Assembly: GCA_947174725.1 (NCBI GenBank)
Contig: CAMWKA010000005.1
Location: forward strand, 1-17,638
DNA: 17,638 nucleotides
Source: an uncultured Lachnospiraceae bacterium
Lineage (GTDB): Bacteria > Bacillota > Clostridia > Lachnospirales > Lachnospiraceae
Direction: 5' to 3'
Shown: in pieces, positions 6,591 to 15,069 of the stretch
Layout: each line of letters begins with the position of its first letter
How positions within the stretch are numbered: the stretch's first letter is position 1
Position numbers and translations under genes: made by a program
Notes under the pieces: generated by a model
Told to the model about the DNA's origin: nothing
Seen by the model: the letters and a program-made list of their open reading frames with translations, nothing else
Database searches by the model: none

Positions 6591-8060
6591 TCACCTATCA
6601 CATATACATAATAAACGGAACGCATCAGGCGCTTCCTCCCATAAAGCAATGCCATGCACCTCACATCCGCTGCTTCTGCTGTATTTTAATTCTTCAATTA
6701 CCTGTTCTGTAATTCTCTCTCCCGGCACAAGCAGCGGCCGTCCGGGGGGATAGACCGCCACGATCCCCTGACTGATCCTTCCTATGGCATCTTTTGATGA
6801 TATCCATTCTCCTTCCATCGCATCCGCCTCAGCAATCGTATAAACCGCCTCCGGCAGATCGCCTTTGCTTCTTTTCATAAGATACTTTTTAGTATTGTCT
6901 ATTTTTTCCATATTATTATCGATCTCATGCAATGCTTCCGAAAGTCTCCGGTATCCTTCCTCCGTATCCATGATCGTAAGGATCAGCAGTACATAAACAG
7001 GCGTTGTCATCTCCGGTTGAAGATGATATTGCACCCTTAAAATATCGTATAATTCTCTTGCTGTCATATACTCCTGTTCAGGAATCAACATCAGTTTTCC
7101 CATCTCAGGAGCAACACAGTCCAACATGCCGTCAGGTGAAGATAAAGGAGTAAACGCGTCCACAATACGTATACGCTTTAAACCAGCTAAGGAGTCATGC
7201 AGTTTTTTTCGTTTCCGGTAAAAAGCTGCAAAAAACCTCTCTTTTGAGCTTTGAAGCATACAGATACATTCGTCGATACCTGCCATCAATATATAGGAAG
7301 GCGAGGTTGTCTGGAAAACAGAAAAATATCGTTCTACCTGACTGATCCTGACCCTGCTGCCATTGACATGTAACAGCGCTGTCTGCGTCGGTGACGGCAG
7401 CGTTTTATGAAGACTGTGAATCACAATATCCGCTCCCGCATCCACCGCATTTTCCGGCAGATAATCCGCCATACCGAAATGGGCTCCATGGGCAGCATCG
7501 ACGATCAGCAGTCGGTTTCTCTTATGAAGTTCTTCCGCAATCTCCCGAAGCGGCATGGAAAATCCTTCATATGTAGGCGATGTCAAAAATACGGCTCCCG
7601 CCTCCGGATGCGCCTCTGCCATACGGATCACCTGATCAACCGTCACACCAAACTCCAATCCCGTCGCCGCATCCATCCCGGATGGCAGATAGATGCCATG
7701 CATCCCGCCAAGCAGAAGCGCATGATACGCGCTTTTATGGCTGCTGCGCATCATGATCAGACTGCCGCCCTGTGGTACTGCTGCCATAATCGCAATCAAT
7801 ACACCCACCGTACTTCCATTAACCAAAAAATAAGTATGTTCCGAATGATACAGCTGGGCAGCCCGCTCCATTGCTTCTTTTAAAATACCATCCGCTTGGT
7901 GCAGATCATCAAAGCCGTCTATTTCCGTAATATCCCGCTTATAGTATTCTTTCCAGAAACGTGTCGTTTCTTCACCCTCATACCGCTTATGTCCCGGCAT
8001 ATGATAGGGATAGGCGTCAGATTCGCCATATTCTGTTAACATGTCATCGATGATTCCCAT
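6591..8060 (-). CDS. PLP-dependent Orn/Lys/Arg decarboxylase family protein (YaaO-like)
   Basis: This 489-residue fold-type I PLP enzyme belongs to the Orn/Lys/Arg decarboxylase family, in the short YaaO/SpeA-like group. The N-terminal AYPYHMPGHKR signature, the glycine-rich NGSTVGVL segment, the VDAAHGAH cofactor-binding segment and the Schiff-base Lys219 in HSLHKTLPSPTQ are present. The C-terminal part includes YPPGRPLLVPGE, typical of the family. Substrate (lysine, arginine or ornithine) cannot be told from sequence. The start at 8060 uses a GGAGA ribosome site that overlaps the TAG stop of the L,D-transpeptidase gene five bases upstream, so the pair is likely translationally coupled. It has the position of yaaO in B. 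subtilis. Confidence 0.92.
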   Translation of the reverse strand: MGIIDDMLTEYGESDAYPYHMPGHKRYEGEETTRFWKEYYKRDITEIDGFDDLHQADGILKEAMERAAQLYHSEHTYFLVNGSTVGVLIAIMAAVPQGGSLIMMRSSHKSAYHALLLGGMHGIYLPSGMDAATGLEFGVTVDQVIRMAEAHPEAGAVFLTSPTYEGFSMPLREIAEELHKRNRLLIVDAAHGAHFGMADYLPENAVDAGADIVIHSLHKTLPSPTQTALLHVNGSRVRISQVERYFSVFQTTSPSYILMAGIDECICMLQSSKERFFAAFYRKRKKLHDSLAGLKRIRIVDAFTPLSSPDGMLDCVAPEMGKLMLIPEQEYMTARELYDILRVQYHLQPEMTTPVYVLLILTIMDTEEGYRRLSEALHEIDNNMEKIDNTKKYLMKRSKGDLPEAVYTIAEADAMEGEWISSKDAIGRISQGIVAVYPPGRPLLVPGERITEQVIEELKYSRSSGCEVHGIALWEEAPDAFRLLCICDR

Positions 8061-8065
8061 ATCTC

Positions 8066-9814
8066 CTACTGCACGCCATCCGTATGATTCCCGGATACCT
8101 CCGGATCCATATCGTTCTGGTTTTCTTCCTGCTGCTCTGCCCTATGGTCAGTCTCCTCCGTTGTGCCTTCTTCGTCTGTAATATCATTCTCTGTCGGAAT
8201 TCCGTCCGCATTTACGTCCACGGATTCTCCTGTTTCACCAAGAGGCTCGTCAGCTTTACTATCGTCGATTTCTGTTCCACTGTTTCCTATTGTAATATTT
8301 CTTATATTGCTGTCATCTACATCTTCCGGATATTCCACAATCACATCTTCCGTTAAATAATAGCAAATGATGGGACAATCTTTATAAACGTAATCATACA
8401 GCCTGGCCGCAAATGCCGTTGGCAGATTGATACATCCATGAGATCCGCCTGTCAGATAGATATCCCCTCCAAAAAGAGTCCTCCACGACGCATCATGAAA
8501 ACCAATATTTCCGTTAAACGGCATCCAATACTTCACATAAGAAACGTAGTCCCTTCCCCGCAGCGTTGCGTTTCTTGTTTTATAGGTCAATCCAAAGATT
8601 CCGGGCGGCGTCGTGCAGCCATTGGCCATATTGCCGGTCACACAGTCGCTTTCCAAAACAACCTCCCCCTGATCGATGATATAGACCCTCTGCGACGTCA
8701 TATCCACCTCGATGTAGAAATCTCCGATCTCGTCACCCCACGAAACGCCTTCGCAGGAATAAAGAGGCTCCCGCGTATCAATAGTTCCTGATTTGATATC
8801 TTCGATCAAACGCTCTGTCTCGGCTGCGACATCCATCTTCCAACCAAATCCGCCTTTCGGAAGATTGATGACATAACCGTCAATCGTCGTAAAATTCATC
8901 CTATCATTATAGGTATCATATTCATCCGCTAATGCACTTAAGTATTCTTCTGCCGCCGTCTCATCGATCTTGATCGTATTGCCCCACTCCTGGATCCAAC
9001 TTTCATAGACTGTAAAATCTACCACCTCTTCCTCCGGACCAAACTGATAGGTGATGGATGCCTGCATATATTTATTATAATACGCCAATTCCTCCAACAG
9101 TTCTTCATTGTCCGACATGATTTCCGGAAGAATGTAACAGCCATATTCATCCAGCCGAAGGATCTGTTCTTCCTTCTCAATAGAGGCACTCACCATTTCA
9201 AATACCTTATCCTGATCGATCCACGTCCCCGGTTTTTCCGATACTACTTCAAAACCGCCAAGCGCCTGATTGTATGTACCAATATAAGCATTTTGAGGGG
9301 CGACCATATTTTCCTCCTGTAAAAAAGGAATCTCCGACAGTTCCGCCCGCAGTTTATCTTCGTCATATTGGACCGTATAATCGATGAAATAAGGATTTAT
9401 TCCAAACAACGCCCCCGGCCACAGCAGCGCATTCTGCTGCTCCTTGATCGTGTCCGCAGACTGAGCGTAATTACAGGAAAGCCCGATCTCCTCCGCGGAA
9501 ATCACTGCGGATTCTCCATTTTTACTGTATATAACAATGGAATATCCATTCCATCTTTCCCGCAGGGCCTGATCCGCCTCTTCCGGCGTAACATTGGCAT
9601 AAGGCACTCCATTGATGTAAGTATTTGCAAACAAATGGTCATTATAAAACAATGCCGCTCCAAGATAAAAAGCAAATAAAACGCCCACCATACCGGCAAT
9701 ACAAATATTCCTGATATGTACCCATGATATCTCTTCTGACGCTGCAGGTTTCTCAGCTTCAGGCGGATCAATTATTTCCAGTTCTTCTTTCCTCTCATTG
9801 TTCTGTTCTTCCAT
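8066..9814 (-). CDS. Membrane-anchored L,D-transpeptidase (YkuD) with peptidoglycan-binding region
   Basis: A 582-residue type II membrane protein that probably forms or edits peptidoglycan cross-links outside the cell. An acidic cytoplasmic stretch of about 35 residues is followed by one membrane helix (about 36-57). A long extracellular region resembling the PG_binding_4 domain (beginning TYINGVPYANVTPEEADQAL) comes next. The YkuD domain carries His459 and nucleophile Cys461 in SHGCINLP, with FHDASWR just before it. After about residue 500 an acidic tail of roughly 80 residues has no recognisable domain and is rich in Asp, Glu, Asn and Thr. The ATG at 9814 has GAGGA just upstream. No convincing promoter was found in the 75-base gap before it. 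Confidence 0.92.
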   Translation of the reverse strand: MEEQNNERKEELEIIDPPEAEKPAASEEISWVHIRNICIAGMVGVLFAFYLGAALFYNDHLFANTYINGVPYANVTPEEADQALRERWNGYSIVIYSKNGESAVISAEEIGLSCNYAQSADTIKEQQNALLWPGALFGINPYFIDYTVQYDEDKLRAELSEIPFLQEENMVAPQNAYIGTYNQALGGFEVVSEKPGTWIDQDKVFEMVSASIEKEEQILRLDEYGCYILPEIMSDNEELLEELAYYNKYMQASITYQFGPEEEVVDFTVYESWIQEWGNTIKIDETAAEEYLSALADEYDTYNDRMNFTTIDGYVINLPKGGFGWKMDVAAETERLIEDIKSGTIDTREPLYSCEGVSWGDEIGDFYIEVDMTSQRVYIIDQGEVVLESDCVTGNMANGCTTPPGIFGLTYKTRNATLRGRDYVSYVKYWMPFNGNIGFHDASWRTLFGGDIYLTGGSHGCINLPTAFAARLYDYVYKDCPIICYYLTEDVIVEYPEDVDDSNIRNITIGNSGTEIDDSKADEPLGETGESVDVNADGIPTENDITDEEGTTEETDHRAEQQEENQNDMDPEVSGNHTDGVQ

Positions 9815-9889
9815 TGTCCTCGACCATACTTTCTAAAAAATCATTGTAATTAGTTTTTTCGTCAAATGCTCCAACACAGGTCAAAACAG

Positions 9890-11089
9890 TTACTTCAGCT
9901 GAAACGTAGATAATATTTCTTCCACGTAACAAGACATATCCATGTATTCCCTTGCGGCATACCCATCGTCCGGATCAACCTGCACATCGGAAGGGAATAT
10001 CGCGAAATAAACCCCGGAAGCATCTTCTCCCAGCATTACATAATTAGGTACTTCCATCGCCACCCCTTTTTGCATACGGACGATCGTAAATAAAACTCCC
10101 ATATAATTCTCGCTTGCGGCAGCTGAACAGTTAAAATGATATGCCCCGTTTTCCTGATAAATATGGGCGCGTTCTTCCCAATTTCCGGGAAGTTCTAAGG
10201 TATATTCATCCGATTCCCATTCCACGGCGTCATCTTTCCAATTTTCATACAGGTATGCCTCCTGATCCACGTAAAGCACCTGAATATTCATATCGATGAT
10301 TTTTGGCGCCTGGCCCGATTCCTCCGTCCCCTGAACAAAATAATGGATCCATCCCAATTCCTCAGCAACCGCATCTTCACTATAATCATACAACACATAA
10401 GAAACCGTGACCATATTTAAGATACCGCCCATATTCCCAATGGATACGATCTCTCCACGCGGTCCCTCCAACCCCCAATCTCCGGCAAGCACCAGCATAC
10501 CGCCTTCTCCGTCATTCAGACATATATTCCCTGTCTCATCCGGCGCATACATCATCGTATTGTTGTCTATAACTTCTCCAAACAAGAATTTTTCAGCCGC
10601 CTGCAATTGATCCGGACTAACATACAGATATCCTTCCGGCGCCGTATATTGAATACTATCTACATCCTCTGCCATGACGATTTCCGAAGAAATCTCCGGC
10701 AGGTAACCATAAGCCAGCGTAATTGCTGCCATCTGCGATTTTAAGACATCGTCAAAGGATTCCCTCTGATCCATTCGTCCTATCATATAAAGCCCCGCCC
10801 ACTGTACCAGAGGATCGATCAGCGCTTCAGCTTCCGGCTGTGTCAGCAGAGATTCCTCCATCTCATATTCACCATCCGGGCGGAGTCCCTCCGGCATCGT
10901 TTCCCCTGTGCCTGCGTCCGTTTCTTCATTAACGGGAACATCTATTTCCACCAAATCTGCCGCTCCGACCCCCGATTCCGCGCCACTCTCTATATCAGGC
11001 GCATCTGTCTTTGAACACGCAGTCAGCAGGATCGCCTGCAGCGCCAGCAGCATAATTATGCTCATAAACGACCATCTTTTATTCTTCAA
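9890..11089 (-). CDS. Predicted lipoprotein of unknown function
   Basis: This is a 399-residue exported lipoprotein. From the TTG at 11089 the protein starts MKNKRWSFMS and runs through a hydrophobic helix to a lipobox LLTAC, so the mature protein would begin at that Cys and be membrane-anchored. The TTG is preferred because AAAGG lies about a dozen bases upstream; the frame stays open to 11176, but that longer form overlaps the previous gene and would bury the signal peptide. An acidic, Glu/Gly-rich linker follows the lipobox. The rest looks globular and mixed alpha/beta, and I recognise no domain. It follows two small genes and precedes the L,D-transpeptidase, so an envelope role is possible but only inferred. 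Confidence 0.75.
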   Translation of the reverse strand: MKNKRWSFMSIIMLLALQAILLTACSKTDAPDIESGAESGVGAADLVEIDVPVNEETDAGTGETMPEGLRPDGEYEMEESLLTQPEAEALIDPLVQWAGLYMIGRMDQRESFDDVLKSQMAAITLAYGYLPEISSEIVMAEDVDSIQYTAPEGYLYVSPDQLQAAEKFLFGEVIDNNTMMYAPDETGNICLNDGEGGMLVLAGDWGLEGPRGEIVSIGNMGGILNMVTVSYVLYDYSEDAVAEELGWIHYFVQGTEESGQAPKIIDMNIQVLYVDQEAYLYENWKDDAVEWESDEYTLELPGNWEERAHIYQENGAYHFNCSAAASENYMGVLFTIVRMQKGVAMEVPNYVMLGEDASGVYFAIFPSDVQVDPDDGYAAREYMDMSCYVEEILSTFQLK

Positions 11090-11141
11090 AGTATCAACCA
11101 CACCTTTCTTATCTATATCTATAATCGCTATATCAATGTAT

Positions 11142-11315
11142 CTACATCTGTTTACGCACGATCTTATATTCATCATCCGACTGGTAAAACGAACAGGCGG
11201 ACATATTTCCCATCAGGAATCTTGCCATATCATCTTCGTCAAGATCCATATCACAGTAATAATATTCATACTCTTCATCATAGATATAATGATTACACGT
11301 ATCGCAGTTTTCCAT
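11142..11315 (-). CDS. Small DUF6472-like cysteine-containing protein
   Basis: A 57-residue acidic protein starting MENCDTCNHYIYDEEY. It has four cysteines (Cys4 and Cys7 as CxxC, then Cys21 and Cys41), a tyrosine/glutamate-rich centre, and the ending DEYKIVRKQM. This pattern fits the small DUF6472 proteins of Lachnospiraceae; a metal-binding role for the cysteines is inference. I chose the ATG at 11315 because homologues, as I recall them, start at this point and a GGAAGGA site lies 11 bases upstream. The frame is open to an ATG at 11378, one base after the previous stop, which would add a glycine-rich extension. That longer start is the alternative. Confidence 0.7.
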   Translation of the reverse strand: MENCDTCNHYIYDEEYEYYYCDMDLDEDDMARFLMGNMSACSFYQSDDEYKIVRKQM

Positions 11316-11379
11316 CTTTTTCAGCATCCTTCCGGGTTTTCCATATTTGCCCCCGCCTCCGCACTGTCCTATACACATC

Positions 11380-11631
11380 CTACCACTTTGGTTTTTGATC
11401 CTTATGGGTAAACTTCTTCATCTGCTCTTTATAATCATTCAGCTTATCTTCATAATATTGTCTGCCGCTTCCTTTTACTTTTCCACATTCTTCCAGTTCT
11501 TTTAAAGCATCTTCATATTCTTTCAGATTCATCTGCGCAGCATCTTTATAATTATTCTCAAAGTTCATCTGAATGCGGTTCAGAAGTTCGTTTAACTGTT
11601 TGTTGTTTCCCTTTTTTCTCAATAATATCAT
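11380..11631 (-). CDS. Small conserved charged helical protein
   Basis: This 83-residue protein of unknown function is strongly charged and likely helical throughout, with a NNYKDAAQMNLKEYEDALKE segment suggestive of a short coiled coil. It ends THKDQKPKW, which I recall as a conserved ending of small Lachnospiraceae hypothetical proteins. The ATG at 11631 has AGAGG five bases upstream, a convincing ribosome site. It sits 42 bases after glycerate kinase and directly before the DUF6472-like gene, so the three probably share a transcript. There is no signal peptide or membrane segment. Confidence 0.65.
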   Translation of the reverse strand: MILLRKKGNNKQLNELLNRIQMNFENNYKDAAQMNLKEYEDALKELEECGKVKGSGRQYYEDKLNDYKEQMKKFTHKDQKPKW

Positions 11632-11673
11632 AGCAGCCTCTTTGAATGAATCGTACAGATTTTTCCAGTCAAT

Positions 11674-12816
11674 CTATTTTTTTAACTGATGGATCAGGCG
11701 AAATACCTGCTTCACCGTCATATGGATATTCTGCCTTGCAGTTTCTTTATCCATTGCCTCTTCTTCACTCATAGGTCCCCGGCAGATACTAAAATAGGCA
11801 TCCATACCTGCTTTGTTACAGGCTTCTGCGTCTTCAGAAGTTGCTCCCGTAAAGGCGATCACCAACGCGCCATGCTTTTTCGCCATCGCCGCCACACCTG
11901 CGGGAGCCTTACCCATTGCAGTCTGGGCATCCAATTTCCCCTCTCCGGTAATTACGATGTCGGCATCTTTGATCTCCTCATCCAGACCAAGCTTATCCAA
12001 AATATACGATATCCCTGCCCCCATCGTCGTATTCAAAAAGGTCAGAAACGCAAATCCCAAACCACCTGCCGCGCCGGCGCCTTCCGCCTCCGCAAAGTCT
12101 TTGCCCGTATCTCTGCGTATCACCTCCGCATACTGACACAGCCCTTGATCCATCAATGCAATCGTCTTATCACTCGCGCCCTTCTGGGGACCATAGATCG
12201 CGGAACTTCCCATCTCGCCGCATAAAGGATTGGTCACATCGCACATGATCGTAAAATGGCAATCCTTTAAAACCTCAGCCATATGGGAAGTATCTACCTT
12301 CGCCACCCGCATCATATCTCTGCCATAGATTCCTGTTTTCTTACCTTCGCTGTTATAAAAATCCACGCCAAGCGCCGTCAGCATACCCAGACCTCCGTCG
12401 TTGGTTGCGCTGCCTCCGATACCGATAATAAATTCCCGGCAGCCCTGTTCCGCAGCGTGCAGGATCATCTCTCCAACTCCGTAAGTCGTCGTATTCATCG
12501 GATTCTTGGAACGCTCTGACACCATGGTGATCCCGGCAACATTGGCCATTTCCATCACCGCAAGTTTTTCCTCCTCCAGAACACCATAATAGGACTGGAC
12601 CTTTTCGCCCAAAGGTCCCGTCACTTCCACTTCCACTTCCTTTCCATGCATACAGGTCATCAACGCTTCGACCGTACCTTCTCCGCCATCCGCCAGCGGA
12701 AATATCTTTATTTCGGAAGCAACCCCGGTATCTTCTATTGCCTCCTTAATACAATTACCTGCTTCCAGGGAAGACATACATCCCTTAAACGAATCGATCG
12801 CAATAACAACTTTCAT
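11674..12816 (-). CDS. glxK: Glycerate kinase (type 1)
   Basis: A 380-residue glycerate kinase, the usual length for the GlxK/GarK family, which phosphorylates glycerate with ATP for entry into lower glycolysis. Signatures are the N-terminal VVIAIDSFKGCMSSLEA, PLADGGEGTVEALM, the glycine-rich GIGGSATNDGGLGML and the C-terminal TGEGKLDAQTAMGKAPAGVA. Whether it makes 2- or 3-phosphoglycerate cannot be read from the sequence. GAGGT lies just upstream of the ATG at 12816. The 147-base gap upstream holds hairpins and a possible weak promoter (TTGCAG, 18 bases, TATTAG). No other glyoxylate or glycerate pathway gene is in the window. Confidence 0.95.
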   Translation of the reverse strand: MKVVIAIDSFKGCMSSLEAGNCIKEAIEDTGVASEIKIFPLADGGEGTVEALMTCMHGKEVEVEVTGPLGEKVQSYYGVLEEEKLAVMEMANVAGITMVSERSKNPMNTTTYGVGEMILHAAEQGCREFIIGIGGSATNDGGLGMLTALGVDFYNSEGKKTGIYGRDMMRVAKVDTSHMAEVLKDCHFTIMCDVTNPLCGEMGSSAIYGPQKGASDKTIALMDQGLCQYAEVIRRDTGKDFAEAEGAGAAGGLGFAFLTFLNTTMGAGISYILDKLGLDEEIKDADIVITGEGKLDAQTAMGKAPAGVAAMAKKHGALVIAFTGATSEDAEACNKAGMDAYFSICRGPMSEEEAMDKETARQNIHMTVKQVFRLIHQLKK

Positions 12817-12872
12817 ACCTTACCTCTTTTCTACTCTAATAACCATGCCTTTCCACAGTCTGCAAATTCTTG

Positions 12873-12967
12873 ACAACGAAAAGCGTAAGCTTTTTGTTGT
12901 ATGTTACCGCAGGCACAATAATTGCACACCGAATTTATTCGGTTTTGAAAAATCTTTGATTTTTCAA
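12873..12967. repeat. Series of hairpins between the 61-residue gene and glycerate kinase
   Basis: In minus-strand order: 12945-12967 pairs TTGAAAAATC with GATTTTTCAA around a 3-base loop and overlaps the stop codon of the preceding gene; 12928-12943 pairs ACCGAA with TTCGGT around a 4-base loop; 12873-12900 pairs ACAACGAAAAGC with GCTTTTTGTTGT (12 pairs, one G-T) around GTAA. The middle stretch 12908-12926 can form only a weak wobble stem. No clean U-tract follows the hairpins on the minus strand. Termination of the upstream genes, an attenuator for glycerate kinase or an intergenic repeat are all possible. Confidence 0.6.
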
Positions 12968-13149
12968 TCTAATTCTTCCATACGATATATCATCGTTTCA
13001 TAACTCAGCCTGCATCCCTCATAGATCTCCGCCGGAAGCAAAGCCCTTGCCACCAGCTTATCCTCCGCGTCTTCTCTTTCACATTCCAAAAGATGTGCGT
13101 AATCCCCGTCGATCCCTGTCACTGTGTACAACTTTTTTTCAAACATCAT
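12964..13149 (-). CDS. Small protein of unknown function, possibly DUF3006-like
   Basis: This 61-residue cytoplasmic protein starts MMFEKKLYTVTGIDGDYAHL. The alternation of short strands around IDGDYAHLL and ARALLPAEIYEG resembles small DUF3006-type beta proteins, but the match is weak and by eye only. GAGG lies seven bases before the ATG at 13149. The gene follows the NlpC/P60 hydrolase gene by 46 bases and probably shares its transcript. A hairpin begins at its stop codon. Nothing indicates a catalytic role. Confidence 0.6.
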   Translation of the reverse strand: MMFEKKLYTVTGIDGDYAHLLECEREDAEDKLVARALLPAEIYEGCRLSYETMIYRMEELD

Positions 13150-13195
13150 CCGTTATCCTCGCAATATGTATTTTTGTTTTCTGCTGCCTCCCGAA

Positions 13196-14425
13196 TCATA
13201 TCAGCCTTCTTACCGTCAAAATGCCCCGGTACTGCGCATTCGATATTTTAATTCCCGTCTTTACAGAACTTGCATGGACGATCATGCCATTGCCGATATA
13301 GATCGCCACATGTCCCGGATAGCAGATAATATCTCCCGGCTGCGCATTTTCATAGGCCACCTCGGTTCCGGCGCTCCGAAGGGAATAAGAAGTTCTCGGC
13401 ACCGTATAACCAAATTCTTTATACACACTGAACACAAAACCGGAACAATCCGCCCCATTGGTAAGGCTTGTCCCGCCGGGCACATAAGGATTCCCGATAA
13501 ACTGACAGGCAAACACCGCGATGGATTTTCCAAGATCACTGCCACTGGCCGCGTAAATGGAGGAAACATCATAAGTCACCGCATTGGTCGTCGTAACCCG
13601 TCCGCTGCCTGCGGAAGATGCCACCGAATCCTGTGCGGCACGCCTTGCCGCTTCTTCCGCTGCCCGCCGCGCTGCCTCTTCCGCCGCACGTCTGGCTTCT
13701 TCCTCTAATCTCGCAATCTCGGCATTCTGCTCCTCGATCCTCCGCGCATACGATGCCGCCAATGCCTCTGCATCGGCAATCTGCGCTGCATAGTCCTCGG
13801 AAAGCGCCTGAAGCTCTAAGATAACGCTCTCCATATAAGCCTGTTCTTCTTCATAATCTGCCTGAAGCGCAAGCAGTTCTTCCTGTTCCGCCTCCAATGC
13901 AACCCTGAGTTCTTCTACCTGCTCTATCGTCCTCTGATATTCCGCCAGCATATTCCTGTCGTATTCATACAGATCCTGCACATAATCCGCCTTAGTAAGC
14001 GCCTCGGAAAAACTTCCTGACTGCATCAGCATCGTGAGATAATCCGGCTCTCCCGCCTCATACATATACTGGATCCTGATCTTCATGGCCTCATATTGCT
14101 CGTTGGCTGTAGCCACCGCTTCTTCATATCTCGCTGTAGCCAGTACAATCTCCGCCTCTTTATCCTCTACCGCCTGCCGGATCACTTCTACTTCTGTCAT
14201 CACCGTAACAAGCGCTTCATTGACCTGTTCAATCTCATCGATCACTTCATTCTGCTCCGCCGCCAGTTCCTCCAACGTTGCAGTCACCTCATCCAGTTCT
14301 TCCTGCGTCTCATCTCTTTCGTCTTTTATCTCATCGATCGAAGGATCCGCGTAGGACTCAAATGCATGTGAACACAATATTATGCAGAGGATAGTCGCTG
14401 CCACCCTAAAAGCCGTTTTTTTCAC
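13196..14425 (-). CDS. Secreted coiled-coil NlpC/P60 peptidoglycan hydrolase
   Basis: A 409-residue exported cell-wall hydrolase of the PcsB/CwlO-like layout. It has a signal peptide (MKKTAFRVAATILCI..., cleavage probably after ESYA), a long coiled coil to about residue 260, an alanine/arginine/glutamate-rich repeat, a short linker, and a C-terminal NlpC/P60 domain. Catalytic residues are Cys327 (NGADCSGF), His372 (PGHVAIYIG) and probably His384 (MIVHAS). NlpC/P60 enzymes cut the D-Glu to diamino-acid bond of stem peptides, and such coiled coils often couple activity to the division machinery; both points are family knowledge. The GTG at 14425 is chosen because GGAGGAG is six bases upstream. 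The ATG at 14431 abuts that site. It is divergent from the membrane-protein gene. Confidence 0.9.
   Translation of the reverse strand: MKKTAFRVAATILCIILCSHAFESYADPSIDEIKDERDETQEELDEVTATLEELAAEQNEVIDEIEQVNEALVTVMTEVEVIRQAVEDKEAEIVLATARYEEAVATANEQYEAMKIRIQYMYEAGEPDYLTMLMQSGSFSEALTKADYVQDLYEYDRNMLAEYQRTIEQVEELRVALEAEQEELLALQADYEEEQAYMESVILELQALSEDYAAQIADAEALAASYARRIEEQNAEIARLEEEARRAAEEAARRAAEEAARRAAQDSVASSAGSGRVTTTNAVTYDVSSIYAASGSDLGKSIAVFACQFIGNPYVPGGTSLTNGADCSGFVFSVYKEFGYTVPRTSYSLRSAGTEVAYENAQPGDIICYPGHVAIYIGNGMIVHASSVKTGIKISNAQYRGILTVRRLI
13634..13705 (-). repeat. Three 24-base repeats coding for an EEAARRAA-type motif
   Basis: Within the hydrolase gene, three successive 24-base units encode eight-residue repeats close to EEAARRAA. 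The codons differ between copies, so the protein pattern is maintained without recent DNA duplication. It extends the coiled coil, or forms a rigid helical spacer, before the catalytic domain. Confidence 0.75.
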
Positions 14426-14488
14426 AGTCATCTCCTCCCAATCCTTATATCCGGTCACCAATCATTGCTATCACAGACATACATAAAT

Positions 14489-14494
14489 ATAATA
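14489..14494 (-). promoter_or_regulatory. Possible -10 element for the NlpC/P60 gene
   Basis: TATTAT on the minus strand (14489-14494) lies 64 bases before the GTG start. The -35 position, 17 bases upstream, is only a T-run, so the promoter is weak or needs an activator. It is back to back with the strong plus-strand promoter in the same 158-base gap. Confidence 0.35.
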
Positions 14495-14527
14495 CCATAT
14501 TTATAGCATGAAAAAAAGACTTTTTAA

Positions 14528-14556
14528 TTGCACTTTTAAAGAAACAATGCTACAAT
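14528..14556 (+). promoter_or_regulatory. Sigma-A promoter of the plus-strand membrane-protein gene
   Basis: The -35 TTGCAC (14528-14533) and the -10 TACAAT (14551-14556) are separated by exactly 17 bases. The predicted start near 14563 leaves a leader of only about 20 bases, which carries the AGGAGGTG ribosome site. This is the only promoter needed by the single plus-strand gene. Confidence 0.8.
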
Positions 14557-14583
14557 GGGATAGTTAGGCAGGAGGTGATAGGA

Positions 14584-15057
14584 TTGAGACCTATTTATAT
14601 CGTACTGATAATCGTAGGCATCATTGCTGTTTTGCTGACCATTCTTTATTTTGTGGGAAGAAAACTGCAGAAAAAACAGGACGAACAGAAAGCTTTACTG
14701 GAAGCCAATAAACAGACCGTATCCCTATTGGTCATTGACAAAAAGCGAATGAAGTTAAAAGACGCGACGCTGCCCGCCGCCATCACCGAGCAGATACCGA
14801 AGATGTCCAAAAACCTCAAGGTTCCGCTGGTAAAAGTAAAAATCGGACCGCAGATCATGACGATGTTCTGTGACGAAGAAATTTTTGAACTCATCCCGGT
14901 AAAAAAAGAAGTTAAAGCTGAAATCAGCGGCATCTATATTGTCGGCGTCAAGGGCGTACACGGCACCGTAATCAAAAAAGAAGAAAAGAAAAAAGGTGTT
15001 TTCAAACGCGCTTTGGAAAAAGCCCAGGAAAAAGCCGGAGCAAAACCTATAAAATAA
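14584..15057 (+). CDS. Single-pass membrane protein of unknown function
   Basis: A 157-residue protein and the only gene on the plus strand. A hydrophobic helix at about residues 3-25 (YIVLIIVGIIAVLLTILYFV) is followed by a basic stretch, so most of the protein is probably cytoplasmic. The soluble part runs from a charged linker into a small beta-rich domain (TVSLLVIDKKRMKLKDATLP through GIYIVGVKGVHG) and ends in a lysine-rich helix. I recognise no named domain. The TTG at 14584 is preferred because AGGAGG lies eight bases before it; a GTG at 14575 falls inside that ribosome site. It has its own promoter and terminator and so is a monocistronic unit, divergent from the peptidoglycan hydrolase gene. 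Confidence 0.75.
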   Translation: MRPIYIVLIIVGIIAVLLTILYFVGRKLQKKQDEQKALLEANKQTVSLLVIDKKRMKLKDATLPAAITEQIPKMSKNLKVPLVKVKIGPQIMTMFCDEEIFELIPVKKEVKAEISGIYIVGVKGVHGTVIKKEEKKKGVFKRALEKAQEKAGAKPIK

Positions 15058-15069
15058 CGCTTTGCGGAA

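Noticed and set aside
9815..9889. Promoter upstream of the L,D-transpeptidase (TTGACG and TACAAT present)
   Set aside because: The two hexamers are only 11 bases apart, and no correctly spaced partner exists for either.
10908..11411. 167-residue plus-strand frame with hydrophobic stretches
   Set aside because: It is the complement of the lipoprotein start and two small genes; its hydrophobic look comes from reading Asp/Glu/Tyr-rich codons in reverse.
12817..12963. Riboswitch upstream of glycerate kinase
   Set aside because: Only simple separate hairpins are seen; I recognise no conserved riboswitch core.
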